A DNA stretch of 64,000 nucleotides from SIG455 sp045646385 (GCA_045646385.1 JAZRKQ010000007.1:56994-120993), one strand, 5' to 3'. Counted from the first letter of the stretch, positions 15,949-25,707 are shown. Made by a program: numbers and translations. Notes: generated by a model not told the origin, from the letters alone.

Positions 15949-18900
15949 ATGTCACCCACCCCCATAACTATAGACGAATTATTTGCAACGGTTGACGTGC
16001 CTGAGGAAATATCGGGCGCGCGTGTTTATAATGTAAAGGCAAGCGCAACAGACCGCACGCTGGAACTTACGCTATATGCAGAAAAACTGCTGCCGTATGA
16101 GATAATAGAAAATTTTAAAGAAACCGCCATGCGTGAGTGCAATCTCAATAGCCTTATAATACGTGTTAAGTACAATGGGCTTTCGCTTGCAACCATTGAT
16201 CTGGGCCAATACTGGCACAACCTTATATTTTACGTAAATGCAATGGTTAAGGGTGTTACAAGCCTTTTTACCGACAGCGAATGTGCATACGAAAACGGTG
16301 TACTTAAAATAACATGCCGTTACGGAACTGCACTTTTGGCGGAATCCGGTTGCGACAAACTTATAGAAAAACTTATCCTTGCTCAACTTGGTGAAACTGT
16401 AAAAGCGGAACTTATAGACGATTTTTCCGAAGACCAGTTTGAACAGATGCAACAAGAAGCGCTTGAAAATCTGCCCGTTATAGAGGTGCAGGAGGAAGTA
16501 AAAGAAAAAAGCGCGCCTGCAGAAGATGCGCCAATCCTCGGCAAACCTATAAAAGACGAGCCCATGCCCATTAAAGATATCAGCGAGGATATGGGGCTCG
16601 TTACCGTGTGTGGAGAGATTTTTGAGATAGACTCGCGCGAACTTCAAAGCGGTAAAACTTTATATAAATTTTTTATCGGCGACAACTCGTCTGCCTATGG
16701 TGTAACTTTATTTGCAGACAAAAAGCAATTGCCCGCCGTTAAAGCAGGAATTAAGAAAAATGCGTATCTTAAAATACGCGGCAGAGTGCGTTACGACACG
16801 TTTGCTAAAGAAAACGTACTTATGGCAAACGATATTGAAAAAGCAAAAAAAGTTCTGCGTGAAGATAATTCCGAAGAAAAGCGCATAGAACTGCATATGC
16901 ACACCAAAATGTCCACTATGGACGGTGTGTCAAACGCAAAAGACCTTATAAGCACCGCCATTCGCTGGGGGCACAAGGCGATTGCCGTTACAGACCACGG
17001 CAACATTCAGGCGTTCCCCGAGGCTATGGACACAGCCGTAAGTTTTGAACGTGACGGCTCAATCAACCACAAAATAAAGGTTATATACGGTGTTGAGGCG
17101 TACATTGTAAACGACTCTGTGCCGATAACATTCGGTGAAACTGATACGACATACAACGGTGACTTTGTTGTGTTCGATATAGAAACAACAGGCCTGCGTG
17201 CCGCAAGCGACGGCATCACCGAAATAGGTGCGGTTAAGGTGTCGGGCGGAAAAGTTTGCGAGGTTTTCAACACATTTGTAAACCCCGAAAAACCTATCCC
17301 CGAAAATATCGTCCATTTAACAGGTATAACAGATGCAATGGTTGCCGATGCACCAACTGCAGACAAAGCCGTTGCTGACTTTTTAGAATTTTCAAAAGGT
17401 TGTGTTTTGGTTGCCCACAATGCCAATTTCGACACGTCTTTTATAAAAGCCGCCGCCAAAAAGCATAACCTTAACTTTAACAATGCGTACATAGATACGC
17501 TTGAACTTTCACGTACACTTGTAAAAGACCTTAAAAATCATAAATTAAACACTCTTACAAAGCATTTTGATATTAAACTTGAAAACCATCACCGCGCGTG
17601 TGACGATGCTATGGCTACAGCAGAGGTGTTTATAAAACTGATTGAAATGCTTGCTGAAAAAGGCATCACAAATGTTGCCGAAACAAACTCTGCCCTTGCA
17701 GGCGAAACAGATTTAAAATCGCGCAAATCTTACCACGCAACACTTCTTGTGCGTGACTACAAGGGGTTATACAACCTCTATCAACTTATATCTAAATCGT
17801 GTATGGACCACTTCTACAAACGCCCGATTATGCCGAAAAGTTTAATCGAAAAGCACAGAGAGGGCTTACTGGTAGGCTCTGCGTGCGAGGCTGGTGAACT
17901 TTACCGCGCCGTGGTGGAATCTTCGGGTGACGACAAGGAAAAGATCAACGACATTGTGCGTTTTTACGATTACCTTGAAATTCAGCCGCTCGGCAATAAC
18001 AAGTTTATGATTGCCAACGGAACTGTATCAAGTGATGAGGATTTAAAATATATAAACAAAAAGATAGTTGACCTTGCAAAAGAAAACGGCAAACTTATAG
18101 TTGCCGCAGGCGACGTACACTTTCTAAACCCCGAAGACGAGGTTTACCGCCGTATTCTTATGGCTGGCAAAGGGTTTAGCGATGCTGACGACCAGGCGCC
18201 GCTGTACCTGCGTACAACAGACGAGATGCTTGCCGAGTTTGACTATTTAGGCGACGATCTTGCGCACGAACTTGTTATTGATAATCCTGCAAAAATTGCG
18301 GATATGGTAGAATATATTCTGCCAATTCCTACAGAAACGGCACCGCCTATTATTGACGGGTCTGATGACGAACTGCGTGAAATGACTTACGACAAAGCAA
18401 AGTCTATCTATGGCGACCCTCTGCCCGATATAGTTAAAGAAAGAATAGACGTTGAACTTTCGTCCATTATCGACAACGGCTACAGCGTTATGTATATCAT
18501 TGCGCAGAAACTTGTTAAAAAATCCAATTCGGACGGCTACCTTGTTGGTTCTCGTGGTTCGGTAGGCTCGTCGTTGGTTGCGTTTTTCTCGGGCATTACA
18601 GAGGTTAACTCGCTTCCGCCACACCACGTATGCCCCAATTGTAAATATTCCGAGTTTATTAAAGACGGCTCAATCGGCTCAGGTTTTGACCTTAAAGACA
18701 AAGTCTGCCCCGAATGCGGAACTGTTATGAAAAACGACGGTCACGATATTCCCTTTGAAACATTCCTTGGTTTCGGCGGAGGTAAAGAGCCTGATATCGA
18801 CCTTAACTTCTCGGGCGAATATCAGGGTAAAATCCACAAATACACAGAAGAAATCTTTGGCGAAGGCTTCGTTTTCCGTGCAGGTACTATCGGTACTGTT

Positions 18901-20211
18901 GCAGATAAAACTGCTTTCGGCTACGTTAAAAAATATTTTGAAGAACGCGGTCAGTTTGTAACAAAGGCAGAGATTGCACGCCTTGTGCGTGGCTGTACGG
19001 GCGTTAAAAACACCACCGGTCAGCACGCAGGCGGTCTTATGATAGTCCCCCGTACACGCAATGTGCACGAGTTTACGCCTATCCAGTACCCTGCCGACAA
19101 ATCCGACAGCGGTGTTATAACCACACACTTCGACTACCACTCTATTTCGGGTAAACTTTTAAAACTTGACCTGCTCGGCCACGACGACCCTACGGTTATA
19201 CGTATGCTTGAAGACCTTACGGGCATCGACGCTAAAACAATCCCTGCAGGCGACCCTGAAACTATGAGCCTTTTCAAATCTACCGATGCACTCGGCGTTA
19301 CACCCGAGGCAATCAACAGTAAAGTCGGCACATATGCCGTGCCTGAGTTCGGCACGCATTTCGTGCGCCAGATGCTTGTGGAAACCGAGCCGACAACTTT
19401 TTCTGAGTTGGTGCGCATTTCAGGTCTTTCGCACGGAACAGACGTTTGGACTAATAACGCACAGGATTTGGTACGTGCAGGAACTGTTACTCTTAAAGAG
19501 GCTATCTGTACCCGTGACGATATTATGCTCTACCTTATACAGAAAGGCGTTGCACCAAAGTCTGCATTTAAAATAATGGAGATGGTGCGTAAGGGCAAAG
19601 GCTTAACCGAAGAGTACGAAGCCGAAATGCGCAAGGCTAATGTTCCCGAATGGTACATTAAATCGTGTAAAACCATCAAATATATGTTCCCCAAAGCACA
19701 CGCAGTTGCCTACGTTACTATGGCATACAGAATAGCGTGGTTTAAGGTGCATTATCCGATTGAATTCTATATGGCATACTTTACCGTGCGTGCAGACGTG
19801 TTCGATGCACTTACTATGGCGCAAGGCCACGAAAAGGTTAAACAGACCTTGCGCGAATATGAAGAACGCGGCAAAGACATATCCGCAAAAGACAAGGGTG
19901 TTATAACCATTTTAGAGGTCTGCAACGAGATGTACGCACGTGGAATCGAGTTTTTACCTATAAATATATTTACATCGCACGCATACAAGTTCCAGAAGGT
20001 GGACGGCAAAATTCTGCCGCCGCTGAACGCTATCCCCGGACTCGGCACAAGTGCGGCAGAGTCGATTGTGGAAGCACGTGACGAGGCTGAGTTTACGTCT
20101 ATAGAGGATATTGTTCAGCGTTCCAAAGCCAATAAAACTGTTTTAGATGTTATGAAAAGCATGGGTGCTATGGGCGATTTGCCTGAAAGCAGCCAGATGA
20201 GTTTCTTTTAA
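15949..20211 (+). CDS. polC: DNA polymerase III alpha subunit, PolC type
   Basis: The replicative Gram-positive polymerase with built-in proofreading, 1420 residues. Domain order: N-terminal domains to about 215; OB fold about 220-305; PHP domain from about 312 with ELHMHTKMSTMDG; a DEDD exonuclease inserted in the PHP domain from about 404, with VVFDIETTG and later HNANFDTSF; zinc module CPNCKY...CPEC near 894-925; polymerase palm with PDIDLNFSGEYQG near 948; fingers and helix-hairpin-helix at the end. All expected motifs appear intact. It is probably cotranscribed with ispG (17-base gap) and with the downstream pseudouridine synthase (13-base gap). Confidence 0.97.
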   Translation: MSPTPITIDELFATVDVPEEISGARVYNVKASATDRTLELTLYAEKLLPYEIIENFKETAMRECNLNSLIIRVKYNGLSLATIDLGQYWHNLIFYVNAMVKGVTSLFTDSECAYENGVLKITCRYGTALLAESGCDKLIEKLILAQLGETVKAELIDDFSEDQFEQMQQEALENLPVIEVQEEVKEKSAPAEDAPILGKPIKDEPMPIKDISEDMGLVTVCGEIFEIDSRELQSGKTLYKFFIGDNSSAYGVTLFADKKQLPAVKAGIKKNAYLKIRGRVRYDTFAKENVLMANDIEKAKKVLREDNSEEKRIELHMHTKMSTMDGVSNAKDLISTAIRWGHKAIAVTDHGNIQAFPEAMDTAVSFERDGSINHKIKVIYGVEAYIVNDSVPITFGETDTTYNGDFVVFDIETTGLRAASDGITEIGAVKVSGGKVCEVFNTFVNPEKPIPENIVHLTGITDAMVADAPTADKAVADFLEFSKGCVLVAHNANFDTSFIKAAAKKHNLNFNNAYIDTLELSRTLVKDLKNHKLNTLTKHFDIKLENHHRACDDAMATAEVFIKLIEMLAEKGITNVAETNSALAGETDLKSRKSYHATLLVRDYKGLYNLYQLISKSCMDHFYKRPIMPKSLIEKHREGLLVGSACEAGELYRAVVESSGDDKEKINDIVRFYDYLEIQPLGNNKFMIANGTVSSDEDLKYINKKIVDLAKENGKLIVAAGDVHFLNPEDEVYRRILMAGKGFSDADDQAPLYLRTTDEMLAEFDYLGDDLAHELVIDNPAKIADMVEYILPIPTETAPPIIDGSDDELREMTYDKAKSIYGDPLPDIVKERIDVELSSIIDNGYSVMYIIAQKLVKKSNSDGYLVGSRGSVGSSLVAFFSGITEVNSLPPHHVCPNCKYSEFIKDGSIGSGFDLKDKVCPECGTVMKNDGHDIPFETFLGFGGGKEPDIDLNFSGEYQGKIHKYTEEIFGEGFVFRAGTIGTVADKTAFGYVKKYFEERGQFVTKAEIARLVRGCTGVKNTTGQHAGGLMIVPRTRNVHEFTPIQYPADKSDSGVITTHFDYHSISGKLLKLDLLGHDDPTVIRMLEDLTGIDAKTIPAGDPETMSLFKSTDALGVTPEAINSKVGTYAVPEFGTHFVRQMLVETEPTTFSELVRISGLSHGTDVWTNNAQDLVRAGTVTLKEAICTRDDIMLYLIQKGVAPKSAFKIMEMVRKGKGLTEEYEAEMRKANVPEWYIKSCKTIKYMFPKAHAVAYVTMAYRIAWFKVHYPIEFYMAYFTVRADVFDALTMAQGHEKVKQTLREYEERGKDISAKDKGVITILEVCNEMYARGIEFLPINIFTSHAYKFQKVDGKILPPLNAIPGLGTSAAESIVEARDEAEFTSIEDIVQRSKANKTVLDVMKSMGAMGDLPESSQMSFF

Positions 20212-20224
20212 TACGGAGATTAAT

Positions 20225-21124
20225 ATGATAGAAATTATCTGCACAGAAGGTGGAGTCCGCCTTGACAAATACATTAATATAGAAGATTTTTCACGTTCGC
20301 GCATACAAAAACTTATTGACGACGGTTTTGTGCTTGTAAACGGCGAAGTTGCCAAAGCAAGGGATAAGGTAAAAGCAGGTGATATTATCTGTATAGACGT
20401 GCCTGAGGCTATCCCGTTAGATGCTAAGCCTGAGGATATTCCGCTTGACATTGTTTTTGAGGACGAGCATATGCTGGTTATCAACAAACCTCAGGGTATG
20501 GTGGTACACGCAGGTGCAGGCAACTACAGCGGTACTCTTGTAAATGCGCTTTTGCACCATTGCGGAGGAAGTTTATCCGGCATAGGCGGAGTGGCTCGCC
20601 CCGGAATAGTGCACAGAATAGACAAAGAAACTTCGGGACTTTTGCTTGTGGCAAAAACCGACCTTGCACACACATCGCTTTCTGCACAGATTAAAGATAA
20701 AACCGCCAACCGTGAGTATATCTGCATAACAAGCGGTAATATGACGGTGCTGAAAGGCAGGATAGATGCCCCCATCGGCAGGCATCCTGCTGTGCGCACT
20801 AAAATGGCAGTTACATCTAAAAACTCTAAAAATGCCGTTACGCATTTTACTGTTACAGAACAATTAAACGATGCTTCGGTTGTAGAGTGCAAACTTGAAA
20901 CCGGCAGAACGCACCAGATACGTGTGCATCTGGCATATATCGGCCACCCTATCCTTGGCGATAATGTATACGGTGCTAAAACTAATCCGTACGGACTTAG
21001 CGGTCAGGCTCTGCACGCTATGCGCATATCGTTTAACCACCCCGTAACGGGTGAACGTATGCAGTTTTACAAAGAACCGCCCGAATATTTTAATAAACTG
21101 ATAGAAGTTTTAAAAAGAGGTTGA
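20225..21124 (+). CDS. RluA-family 23S rRNA/tRNA pseudouridine synthase
   Basis: A 299-residue enzyme with an N-terminal S4 RNA-binding domain (about 10-75). The catalytic domain contains HRIDKETSGLLLVAKT, where the Asp is the nucleophile, and the LETGRTHQIRVH motif near residue 225. The length and S4 domain suit an RluD/YlyB-type enzyme acting on rRNA. The exact target uridines cannot be told from sequence. ATG follows ACGGAG, 13 bases after polC. A terminator (21114-21136) overlaps the stop codon. Confidence 0.92.
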   Translation: MIEIICTEGGVRLDKYINIEDFSRSRIQKLIDDGFVLVNGEVAKARDKVKAGDIICIDVPEAIPLDAKPEDIPLDIVFEDEHMLVINKPQGMVVHAGAGNYSGTLVNALLHHCGGSLSGIGGVARPGIVHRIDKETSGLLLVAKTDLAHTSLSAQIKDKTANREYICITSGNMTVLKGRIDAPIGRHPAVRTKMAVTSKNSKNAVTHFTVTEQLNDASVVECKLETGRTHQIRVHLAYIGHPILGDNVYGAKTNPYGLSGQALHAMRISFNHPVTGERMQFYKEPPEYFNKLIEVLKRG

Positions 21125-21136
21125 TACCTCTTTTTT
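21114..21136 (+). terminator. Terminator at the end of the ispG-polC-pseudouridine synthase run
   Basis: AAAGAGGT, loop TGAT, ACCTCTTTTTT. The TGA stop of the synthase lies at the loop. Confidence 0.85.
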
Positions 21137-21151
21137 AGTGCAAATTTTAAA

Positions 21152-21242
21152 GTATACTAATTTTGTATACAATATGCCAAAAAAATTGTCAAAAATTTGT
21201 TGCATATATACTATTGCAATATATAAAAAGATATGCTATCAT
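21152..21242 (+). promoter_or_regulatory. Promoter and candidate operator of the Rrf2-rubrerythrin unit
   Basis: TTGCAA (21214-21219), 17 bases, TATCAT (21237-21242). Upstream, GTATAC occurs twice (21152-21157 and 21165-21170) in an AT-rich stretch. These could bind the downstream regulator, which would make the unit autoregulated. The operator role is inference. Confidence 0.5.
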
Positions 21243-21278
21243 AAATGTGTACCAAACAAGTCCACATTGGAGGAACTT

Positions 21279-21692
21279 ATGAAAATCACCAGAGAATGTG
21301 ATTATGCAATCAGAATAACGCTTATGCTGAGTGCCCTTGAAGACGGAGCAATAGCCGATGCAAGGACAATTTCTGAAACTCAATGCGTGCCAAAGCAGTT
21401 TACGCTTAAAATCCTGCGCGAACTTATGGAGGCAGGGTATGTAAAGTCGTTTAAAGGCGCATACGGCGGTTATTGTATGAATGTTGCACCCGAAAGCCTT
21501 ACTCTGCTTGATGTTATCACCGCTATTGACGGTAAGATAGCAGTAAACGAGTGCTTGGAGTGCGGACATCAATGCAATCGTGTGGCGAATATGTCAGACT
21601 GCCCCGTCCACAGACAGATGCACTCGCTAAACAACCTGATTACCGACACGCTTTCAGGCATAACTTTTTCGAAATTGTTAAATCAAAATTAA
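21279..21692 (+). CDS. Rrf2-family transcriptional regulator
   Basis: A 137-residue winged-helix regulator with the family start MKITRECDYAIRI, a recognition helix around CVPKQFTLKILREL, and the wing KGAYGGYCMN. The C-terminal half has cysteines in NECLECGHQCN and SDCPVH, placed like the Fe-S ligands of IscR/RsrR-type members. It may therefore sense Fe-S or redox status. The ATG at 21279 follows TTGGAGGA; an upstream in-frame start lies before the promoter and is rejected. It is 26 bases before a rubrerythrin gene, which it likely controls together with itself. Confidence 0.88.
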   Translation: MKITRECDYAIRITLMLSALEDGAIADARTISETQCVPKQFTLKILRELMEAGYVKSFKGAYGGYCMNVAPESLTLLDVITAIDGKIAVNECLECGHQCNRVANMSDCPVHRQMHSLNNLITDTLSGITFSKLLNQN

Positions 21693-21718
21693 AATATATA
21701 TAAAAGGAGAAATTGATT

Positions 21719-22303
21719 ATGAAATTTGTATGTTCAGTTTGCGGTTATGTTCACGAGGGAGATGCTGCTCCCGAAAAATGCCCCGTATGTAAAGTACCTG
21801 CTGAAAAATTTAACGTAATGCAGGAAGGTGCTGCCCTTGCAGCAGAGCATGAATACGGTGTTTACGGCAAAACCGTTAAAAATAACCCCGACATCAGCGA
21901 AGAAGATAAAAAATATATCTTTGAGCAACTTATGGCTAACTTTAACGGCGAATGTGCTGAGGTTGGTATGTATTTGTGCATGGCAAGAATCGCTCACAGA
22001 GAGGGTTACCCCGAAGTTGGTCTTTACTGGGAAAAAGCGGCATACGAAGAAGCAGAGCACGCTGCTAAATTTGCTGAGCTCCTCGGTGAGGACTTAGAGC
22101 CTAATATGAAAGCCACAACAAAAGATAACCTCAAATGGAGAGTTGACTGCGAATACGGTGCAACTCAGGGTAAATTCGACCTTGCAAGTTGTGCTAAGAA
22201 AAACGGTCTTGACGCTATCCACGATACAGTTCACGAAATGGCTCGTGATGAAGCAAGACATGGAAAAGGTTTAGAAGGTCTTTTAAAAAGATATTTCGGC
22301 TAA
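21719..22303 (+). CDS. Reverse rubrerythrin (rubredoxin domain first)
   Basis: A 194-residue peroxide-detoxifying protein. An N-terminal rubredoxin-like domain (about 1-35) has CSVCGY and CPVCK iron ligands. It is followed by a ferritin-like di-iron domain (about 55-194) with GECAEVGMYL, EEAEHAAKF and DEARHGKG metal motifs. The order rubredoxin then di-iron marks the reverse rubrerythrins of anaerobic Clostridia, which act as NADH-linked peroxidases with electron carriers. The ATG at 21719 follows AAAGGAGA. It sits behind an Rrf2 regulator, consistent with an oxidative-stress unit. A terminator follows. Confidence 0.93.
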   Translation: MKFVCSVCGYVHEGDAAPEKCPVCKVPAEKFNVMQEGAALAAEHEYGVYGKTVKNNPDISEEDKKYIFEQLMANFNGECAEVGMYLCMARIAHREGYPEVGLYWEKAAYEEAEHAAKFAELLGEDLEPNMKATTKDNLKWRVDCEYGATQGKFDLASCAKKNGLDAIHDTVHEMARDEARHGKGLEGLLKRYFG

Positions 22304-22313
22304 TATATAAAAC

Positions 22314-22353
22314 AAAACCAAGTAAACCGAAAAAGCGGTTTGCTTGGTTTTTT
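22314..22353 (+). terminator. Terminator of rubrerythrin
   Basis: A 15 bp stem AAAACCAAGTAAACC with GGTTTGCTTGGTTTT and an 8-base loop, ending in T7. Confidence 0.92.
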
Positions 22354-22385
22354 ACGTGCATTTTTTGTTTTGAGGAGTGACCGAT

Positions 22386-23345
22386 TTGATTAAAAACCCC
22401 ATTTTATGGATAGTAATACCGTGCTACAACGAAGAGGCAGTTCTGCCGATAACCGCACCAATGTTTTTAAAAAAACTGACCGACCTTATAAGTGCAGACA
22501 AAATAAGTGATGAAAGCAGAATTTTATTTGTAAACGACGGCTCTAAAGATGCAACGTGGGATATTATTAAAACTCTGTCAAAAGAAAATCCGCACTATAT
22601 AGGCATCTGCCAGAGCAGGAACCGTGGGCATCAGAATGCCGTTCTTGCGGGGCTTATGGAGGCAAAAGATAGGTGCGATATAACCATTTCCATAGACTGC
22701 GACGGTCAGGACGACATAAACGCAATGGACAAAATGGTGGACGCTTACCTTGACGGATGCGACGTTGTTTACGGAGTGCGCTCAAGCAGAGAAACAGACA
22801 CCTTTTTCAAACGCTTTACTGCGCAGAGTTTTTATAAACTTTTAAATGCAATGGGCGCAGAGATTGTCTACAACCACGCAGACTACAGACTTATAAGCGC
22901 AAGGGTTTTAAAAGAGTTTGCATCATTTAAGGAAGTTAATATATTCTTACGTGGACTTATTCCGCTTGTAGGTTTTAAAAGTACGTCGGTTGAGTACGCA
23001 CGTAACGAGCGTTTGGCAGGTAAAAGCCACTATCCGCTTTCTAAAATGCTGTCGCTTGCGTTTGACGGCATAACCAGTTTATCCGTAAAACCAATCCGCC
23101 TGATAACGGGATTCGGTATATTTGTTGCGGCAGTAAGTTTCATAATAGTTATATGGGCAGTTGTTAGTGCTCTGTGCGGAAACACCATTGCCGGCTGGGC
23201 AAGTATGACGAGTATCATCGGTTTTATGTCGGGCGTGCAACTTATATCTATCGGTGTAATCGGCGAGTATATCGGCAAAATCTACCTTGAAACTAAGCAA
23301 AGACCAAGGTATATTATAAGCGAACGCACATGGGAAGAAGAATGA
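22386..23345 (+). CDS. Membrane GT2 glycosyltransferase (DPM1/GtrB type)
   Basis: A 319-residue protein. The catalytic GT-A domain (about 1-230) has IVIPCYNEE, FVNDGSKDAT and the metal motif SIDCDGQDD. Two C-terminal membrane helices follow (about 233-260 and 270-295). This is the layout of polyprenyl-phosphate hexose synthases that charge undecaprenyl phosphate with a sugar. The sugar is unknown. The start is TTG at 22386, eight bases after GAGGAG; a GTG at 22377 overlaps that site. It stands alone, so no polysaccharide cluster gives a clue. An E2 hairpin follows. Confidence 0.88.
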   Translation: MIKNPILWIVIPCYNEEAVLPITAPMFLKKLTDLISADKISDESRILFVNDGSKDATWDIIKTLSKENPHYIGICQSRNRGHQNAVLAGLMEAKDRCDITISIDCDGQDDINAMDKMVDAYLDGCDVVYGVRSSRETDTFFKRFTAQSFYKLLNAMGAEIVYNHADYRLISARVLKEFASFKEVNIFLRGLIPLVGFKSTSVEYARNERLAGKSHYPLSKMLSLAFDGITSLSVKPIRLITGFGIFVAAVSFIIVIWAVVSALCGNTIAGWASMTSIIGFMSGVQLISIGVIGEYIGKIYLETKQRPRYIISERTWEEE

Positions 23346-23366
23346 TTCTGTTGTTTATCTTTAAAA

Positions 23367-23418
23367 CAAACCGCATATTTCTTGCTTGACGATATTTAGG
23401 CAAGAAATATGCGGTTTG
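23367..23418 (-). repeat. Conserved-loop hairpin, copy E2
   Basis: Arms 23367-23385 and 23400-23418 pair perfectly over 19 bp. The 14 nt loop reads CTAAATATCGTCAA on the minus strand, between closing TTGC and GCAA. It lies between the convergent glycosyltransferase and hydF genes. It lacks a T-run on either strand, so it is not a normal terminator. Confidence 0.9.
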
Positions 23419-23456
23419 CTTATCAGATTTTCTCTATAAAAACTGAACTGTTCTTT

Positions 23457-24629
23457 TTATTTAATAATAATTCTGTCAAGTATACCTGTAAGGTATGCAA
23501 TAGCAATACCGTAATTAGTCATTGGCACACCGCACCTTCTGCAGATTTCGTTACGTGCCATAACGTGTGCGCGGTTAAACATACACGCACCGCAATGGAT
23601 AACAAGGTCGTATCCGCTTACATCTTCGGGGAAATCGTTTCCCGAAACTACAGTTATATCTATATCGGGATTTATCTTTTTATGCAAAAGATTAGGAATT
23701 TTAACCCGTGCAATATCTGCATCGGTAGTTGTGTGCGAGCACGCCTCGGCAATCAGCACACGGCTGCCGTTTTTTAAATTGCCGATAGTTTTTGCCGCAT
23801 CAACAAATGCGTCTATATCGCCCTTATACCCAGCAAGCAGTATGGAAAAAGAGGTCAGTTTCCAGTTATCGGGGATAATTTCGTCCACCTTTGCAAAAAC
23901 CTGAGAGTCGGTTATAACGAGGTCGGGTGGATTTTTAAGTGTTTCCATTGCTGACGGCAAGGACTCAAGTGTAGCGCATATAGGGTTTGCGCCTTTATCG
24001 AGCAGTTCGCGTATCACCTGAACTTGCGGCAGAATAAGTCTGCCCTTTGGCGCGGACTCGTCCTGTGGCATAACTAAAAGAACGGTATCTCCCTTTTTAA
24101 CAAGGTCGCCCGTAATAGTCGGCTCGGCTATTTTTTCGGGTGAATGTTTTTTTATAAGTTCAATAAGTTCGCCTATACCCTCGCCTGTCAACGCACTTAC
24201 GGCAATTTTAGGCTCGGGGAGTTTATCTAAATCACCTTTTGCAAGGTCGGTTTTATTGATTACATATATTATGTTTTTGCAGTTGAGCGATTTTGCAAAC
24301 TCAACTTCGTCGGCATAGTTGCTGTTTTGGGATGTTGCAACAACCAGCACAACATCTGCCGAGCGCACAGCGGTATGCGTTTTTTCCACACGCATAGCAC
24401 CGAGTTCGCCCTCGTCGTCAAAACCTGCGGTATCCACCACAACGCACGGACCGAGCCCTGTAATTTCCATAACCTTTTTAACTGGGTCGGTAGTTGTGCC
24501 GGGGGTGTCGGAAACTATTGAAATATCCTGACCGGTCAAAGCGTTAATAAGCGAGGATTTTCCGCTGTTTCGCTTACCGACAAAAACTATATGCACACGC
24601 TCTGACGAGTGCAGTTCGTTGCTTATCAT
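23457..24629 (-). CDS. hydF: [FeFe]-hydrogenase H-cluster maturation GTPase HydF
   Basis: The scaffold GTPase that assembles and delivers the di-iron part of the H-cluster. The 390-residue protein has G1 GKRNSGKSS, G3 DTAGFDDEG, G4 NKTD, a dimerisation domain, and the C-terminal cluster motifs EACSHTT and HCGACMFNR. Its ligands therefore look complete. It lies 12 bases after hydE on the same transcript. hydG and a hydrogenase are not in the window. ATG follows AGGGGGAT. Confidence 0.96.
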   Translation of the reverse strand: MISNELHSSERVHIVFVGKRNSGKSSLINALTGQDISIVSDTPGTTTDPVKKVMEITGLGPCVVVDTAGFDDEGELGAMRVEKTHTAVRSADVVLVVATSQNSNYADEVEFAKSLNCKNIIYVINKTDLAKGDLDKLPEPKIAVSALTGEGIGELIELIKKHSPEKIAEPTITGDLVKKGDTVLLVMPQDESAPKGRLILPQVQVIRELLDKGANPICATLESLPSAMETLKNPPDLVITDSQVFAKVDEIIPDNWKLTSFSILLAGYKGDIDAFVDAAKTIGNLKNGSRVLIAEACSHTTTDADIARVKIPNLLHKKINPDIDITVVSGNDFPEDVSGYDLVIHCGACMFNRAHVMARNEICRRCGVPMTNYGIAIAYLTGILDRIIIK

Positions 24630-24641
24630 TTAAAATCCCCC

Positions 24642-25616
24642 TTAATCATATTCTTTGCCGATGCTCTCGAGCAGACGGTTAATCTCTGCACGTTCTTCGG
24701 CTATAGACTTGATTTTTCCGTGTTTAACGGGGTAAATCTCATATAATTTTCTGTATTCAGGTGGTGTAACTTTTTTCATAATAACATTTGCGCCTCCGTA
24801 AAATACTCTGTTGCGCTCCTCCATATCAAGCACACCGAGTGATGTTGTTGCCGGCAGATTGATTTCGGGGAGCATAATCCTTGCAACAGCAACGGCACGC
24901 CGTGTTTTTTCGGTACTGCCCGATGCGGCTTTTGCCAAAGGAGTGTGCGGATGCGGAATAAACGGCCCTATACCTGCCATATCGCACGGGACAGACGCTA
25001 TAAATTCAAGGTCGTGCGCAATGGTTTCAACAGTCTGACCGGGCAGACCTATCATAAAGCCACCGCCCGTTTCAAAACCAAGCCTTTTAAGTGTGTGCAG
25101 ACACTCTTTTCTGTCTGTAATGCTGTAGCCGGGGTGCAGTTGGCTATAGATTTCAAAATCGGTGGTCTCGTGTTTTAAAAGGTATCTGTCGCAACCGGCG
25201 TTTTTAATGATTCTGTACTCGTCTTCGGTCATCTCACCAGCGCTTAATGTGATGGCAATGTCACGCTTTGATTTGATTTCCTTTATAATCTGCGCAAAAA
25301 GTTCTGCTGTAAATTCTGGGTCTTCCCCGCCCTGCAATATTACCGTTTTATACCCTGCATCGGCGGCTTGCAAGGAAGTATCGATAATTTCTTCGGGGTG
25401 CATGCGGTAACGGACTAAATTGGTATTGTGGCAGTTCAGCCCGCAATACGCACAATTGCGCTTACAGTAGTTTGAAAATTCAACAATTGCGCGCACGTTT
25501 ACAAGGTTGCCCTTTGTTTCGCGCGTTATTTCGTCTGCAAGGTTGTAAAATTCCTGCATTTGCACATCTATTTCAAAAATGTCGCATATATCTTCAAAAT
25601 ATAATTTTCTGCGCAT
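24642..25616 (-). CDS. hydE: [FeFe]-hydrogenase H-cluster radical SAM maturase HydE
   Basis: A 324-residue radical-SAM enzyme that acts on the di-iron precursor of the H-cluster. The SAM-cluster motif CKRNCAYCG is near residues 50-58, followed by a TIM barrel with LQGGEDPEF and GGGFMIGLPGQT. GPFIPHPHTPL near residue 215 is typical of HydE as opposed to BioB or PylB. The gene is the first of hydE-hydF. A promoter, TTGCGG-17-TATAAT (complement of 25640-25668), lies back to back with the folT promoter. Confidence 0.95.
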   Translation of the reverse strand: MRRKLYFEDICDIFEIDVQMQEFYNLADEITRETKGNLVNVRAIVEFSNYCKRNCAYCGLNCHNTNLVRYRMHPEEIIDTSLQAADAGYKTVILQGGEDPEFTAELFAQIIKEIKSKRDIAITLSAGEMTEDEYRIIKNAGCDRYLLKHETTDFEIYSQLHPGYSITDRKECLHTLKRLGFETGGGFMIGLPGQTVETIAHDLEFIASVPCDMAGIGPFIPHPHTPLAKAASGSTEKTRRAVAVARIMLPEINLPATTSLGVLDMEERNRVFYGGANVIMKKVTPPEYRKLYEIYPVKHGKIKSIAEERAEINRLLESIGKEYD

Positions 25617-25639
25617 TATATTACCGCCTTTCTATGTTA

Positions 25640-25668
25640 ATTATACAATATATGACCACTTTCCGCAA
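25640..25668 (-). promoter_or_regulatory. Promoter of hydE-hydF
   Basis: Minus strand TTGCGG, 17 bases, TATAAT. Its -35 lies only 10 bases from the -35 of the divergent folT promoter. Confidence 0.65.
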
Positions 25669-25678
25669 GTGTTTTTAG

Positions 25679-25707
25679 TTGACAAGCAGATGGATACGGA
25701 GTATAAT
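25679..25707 (+). promoter_or_regulatory. Promoter of the THF riboswitch and folT
   Basis: TTGACA (25679-25684), 17 bases, TATAAT (25702-25707). Transcription would start near 25714, just before the aptamer. Confidence 0.88.

Noticed and set aside
23367..23418. E2 as a simple bidirectional terminator
   Set aside because: There is no T-run on either side, and its loop is shared with four hairpins found in other contexts. Termination may still occur but does not explain the conservation.
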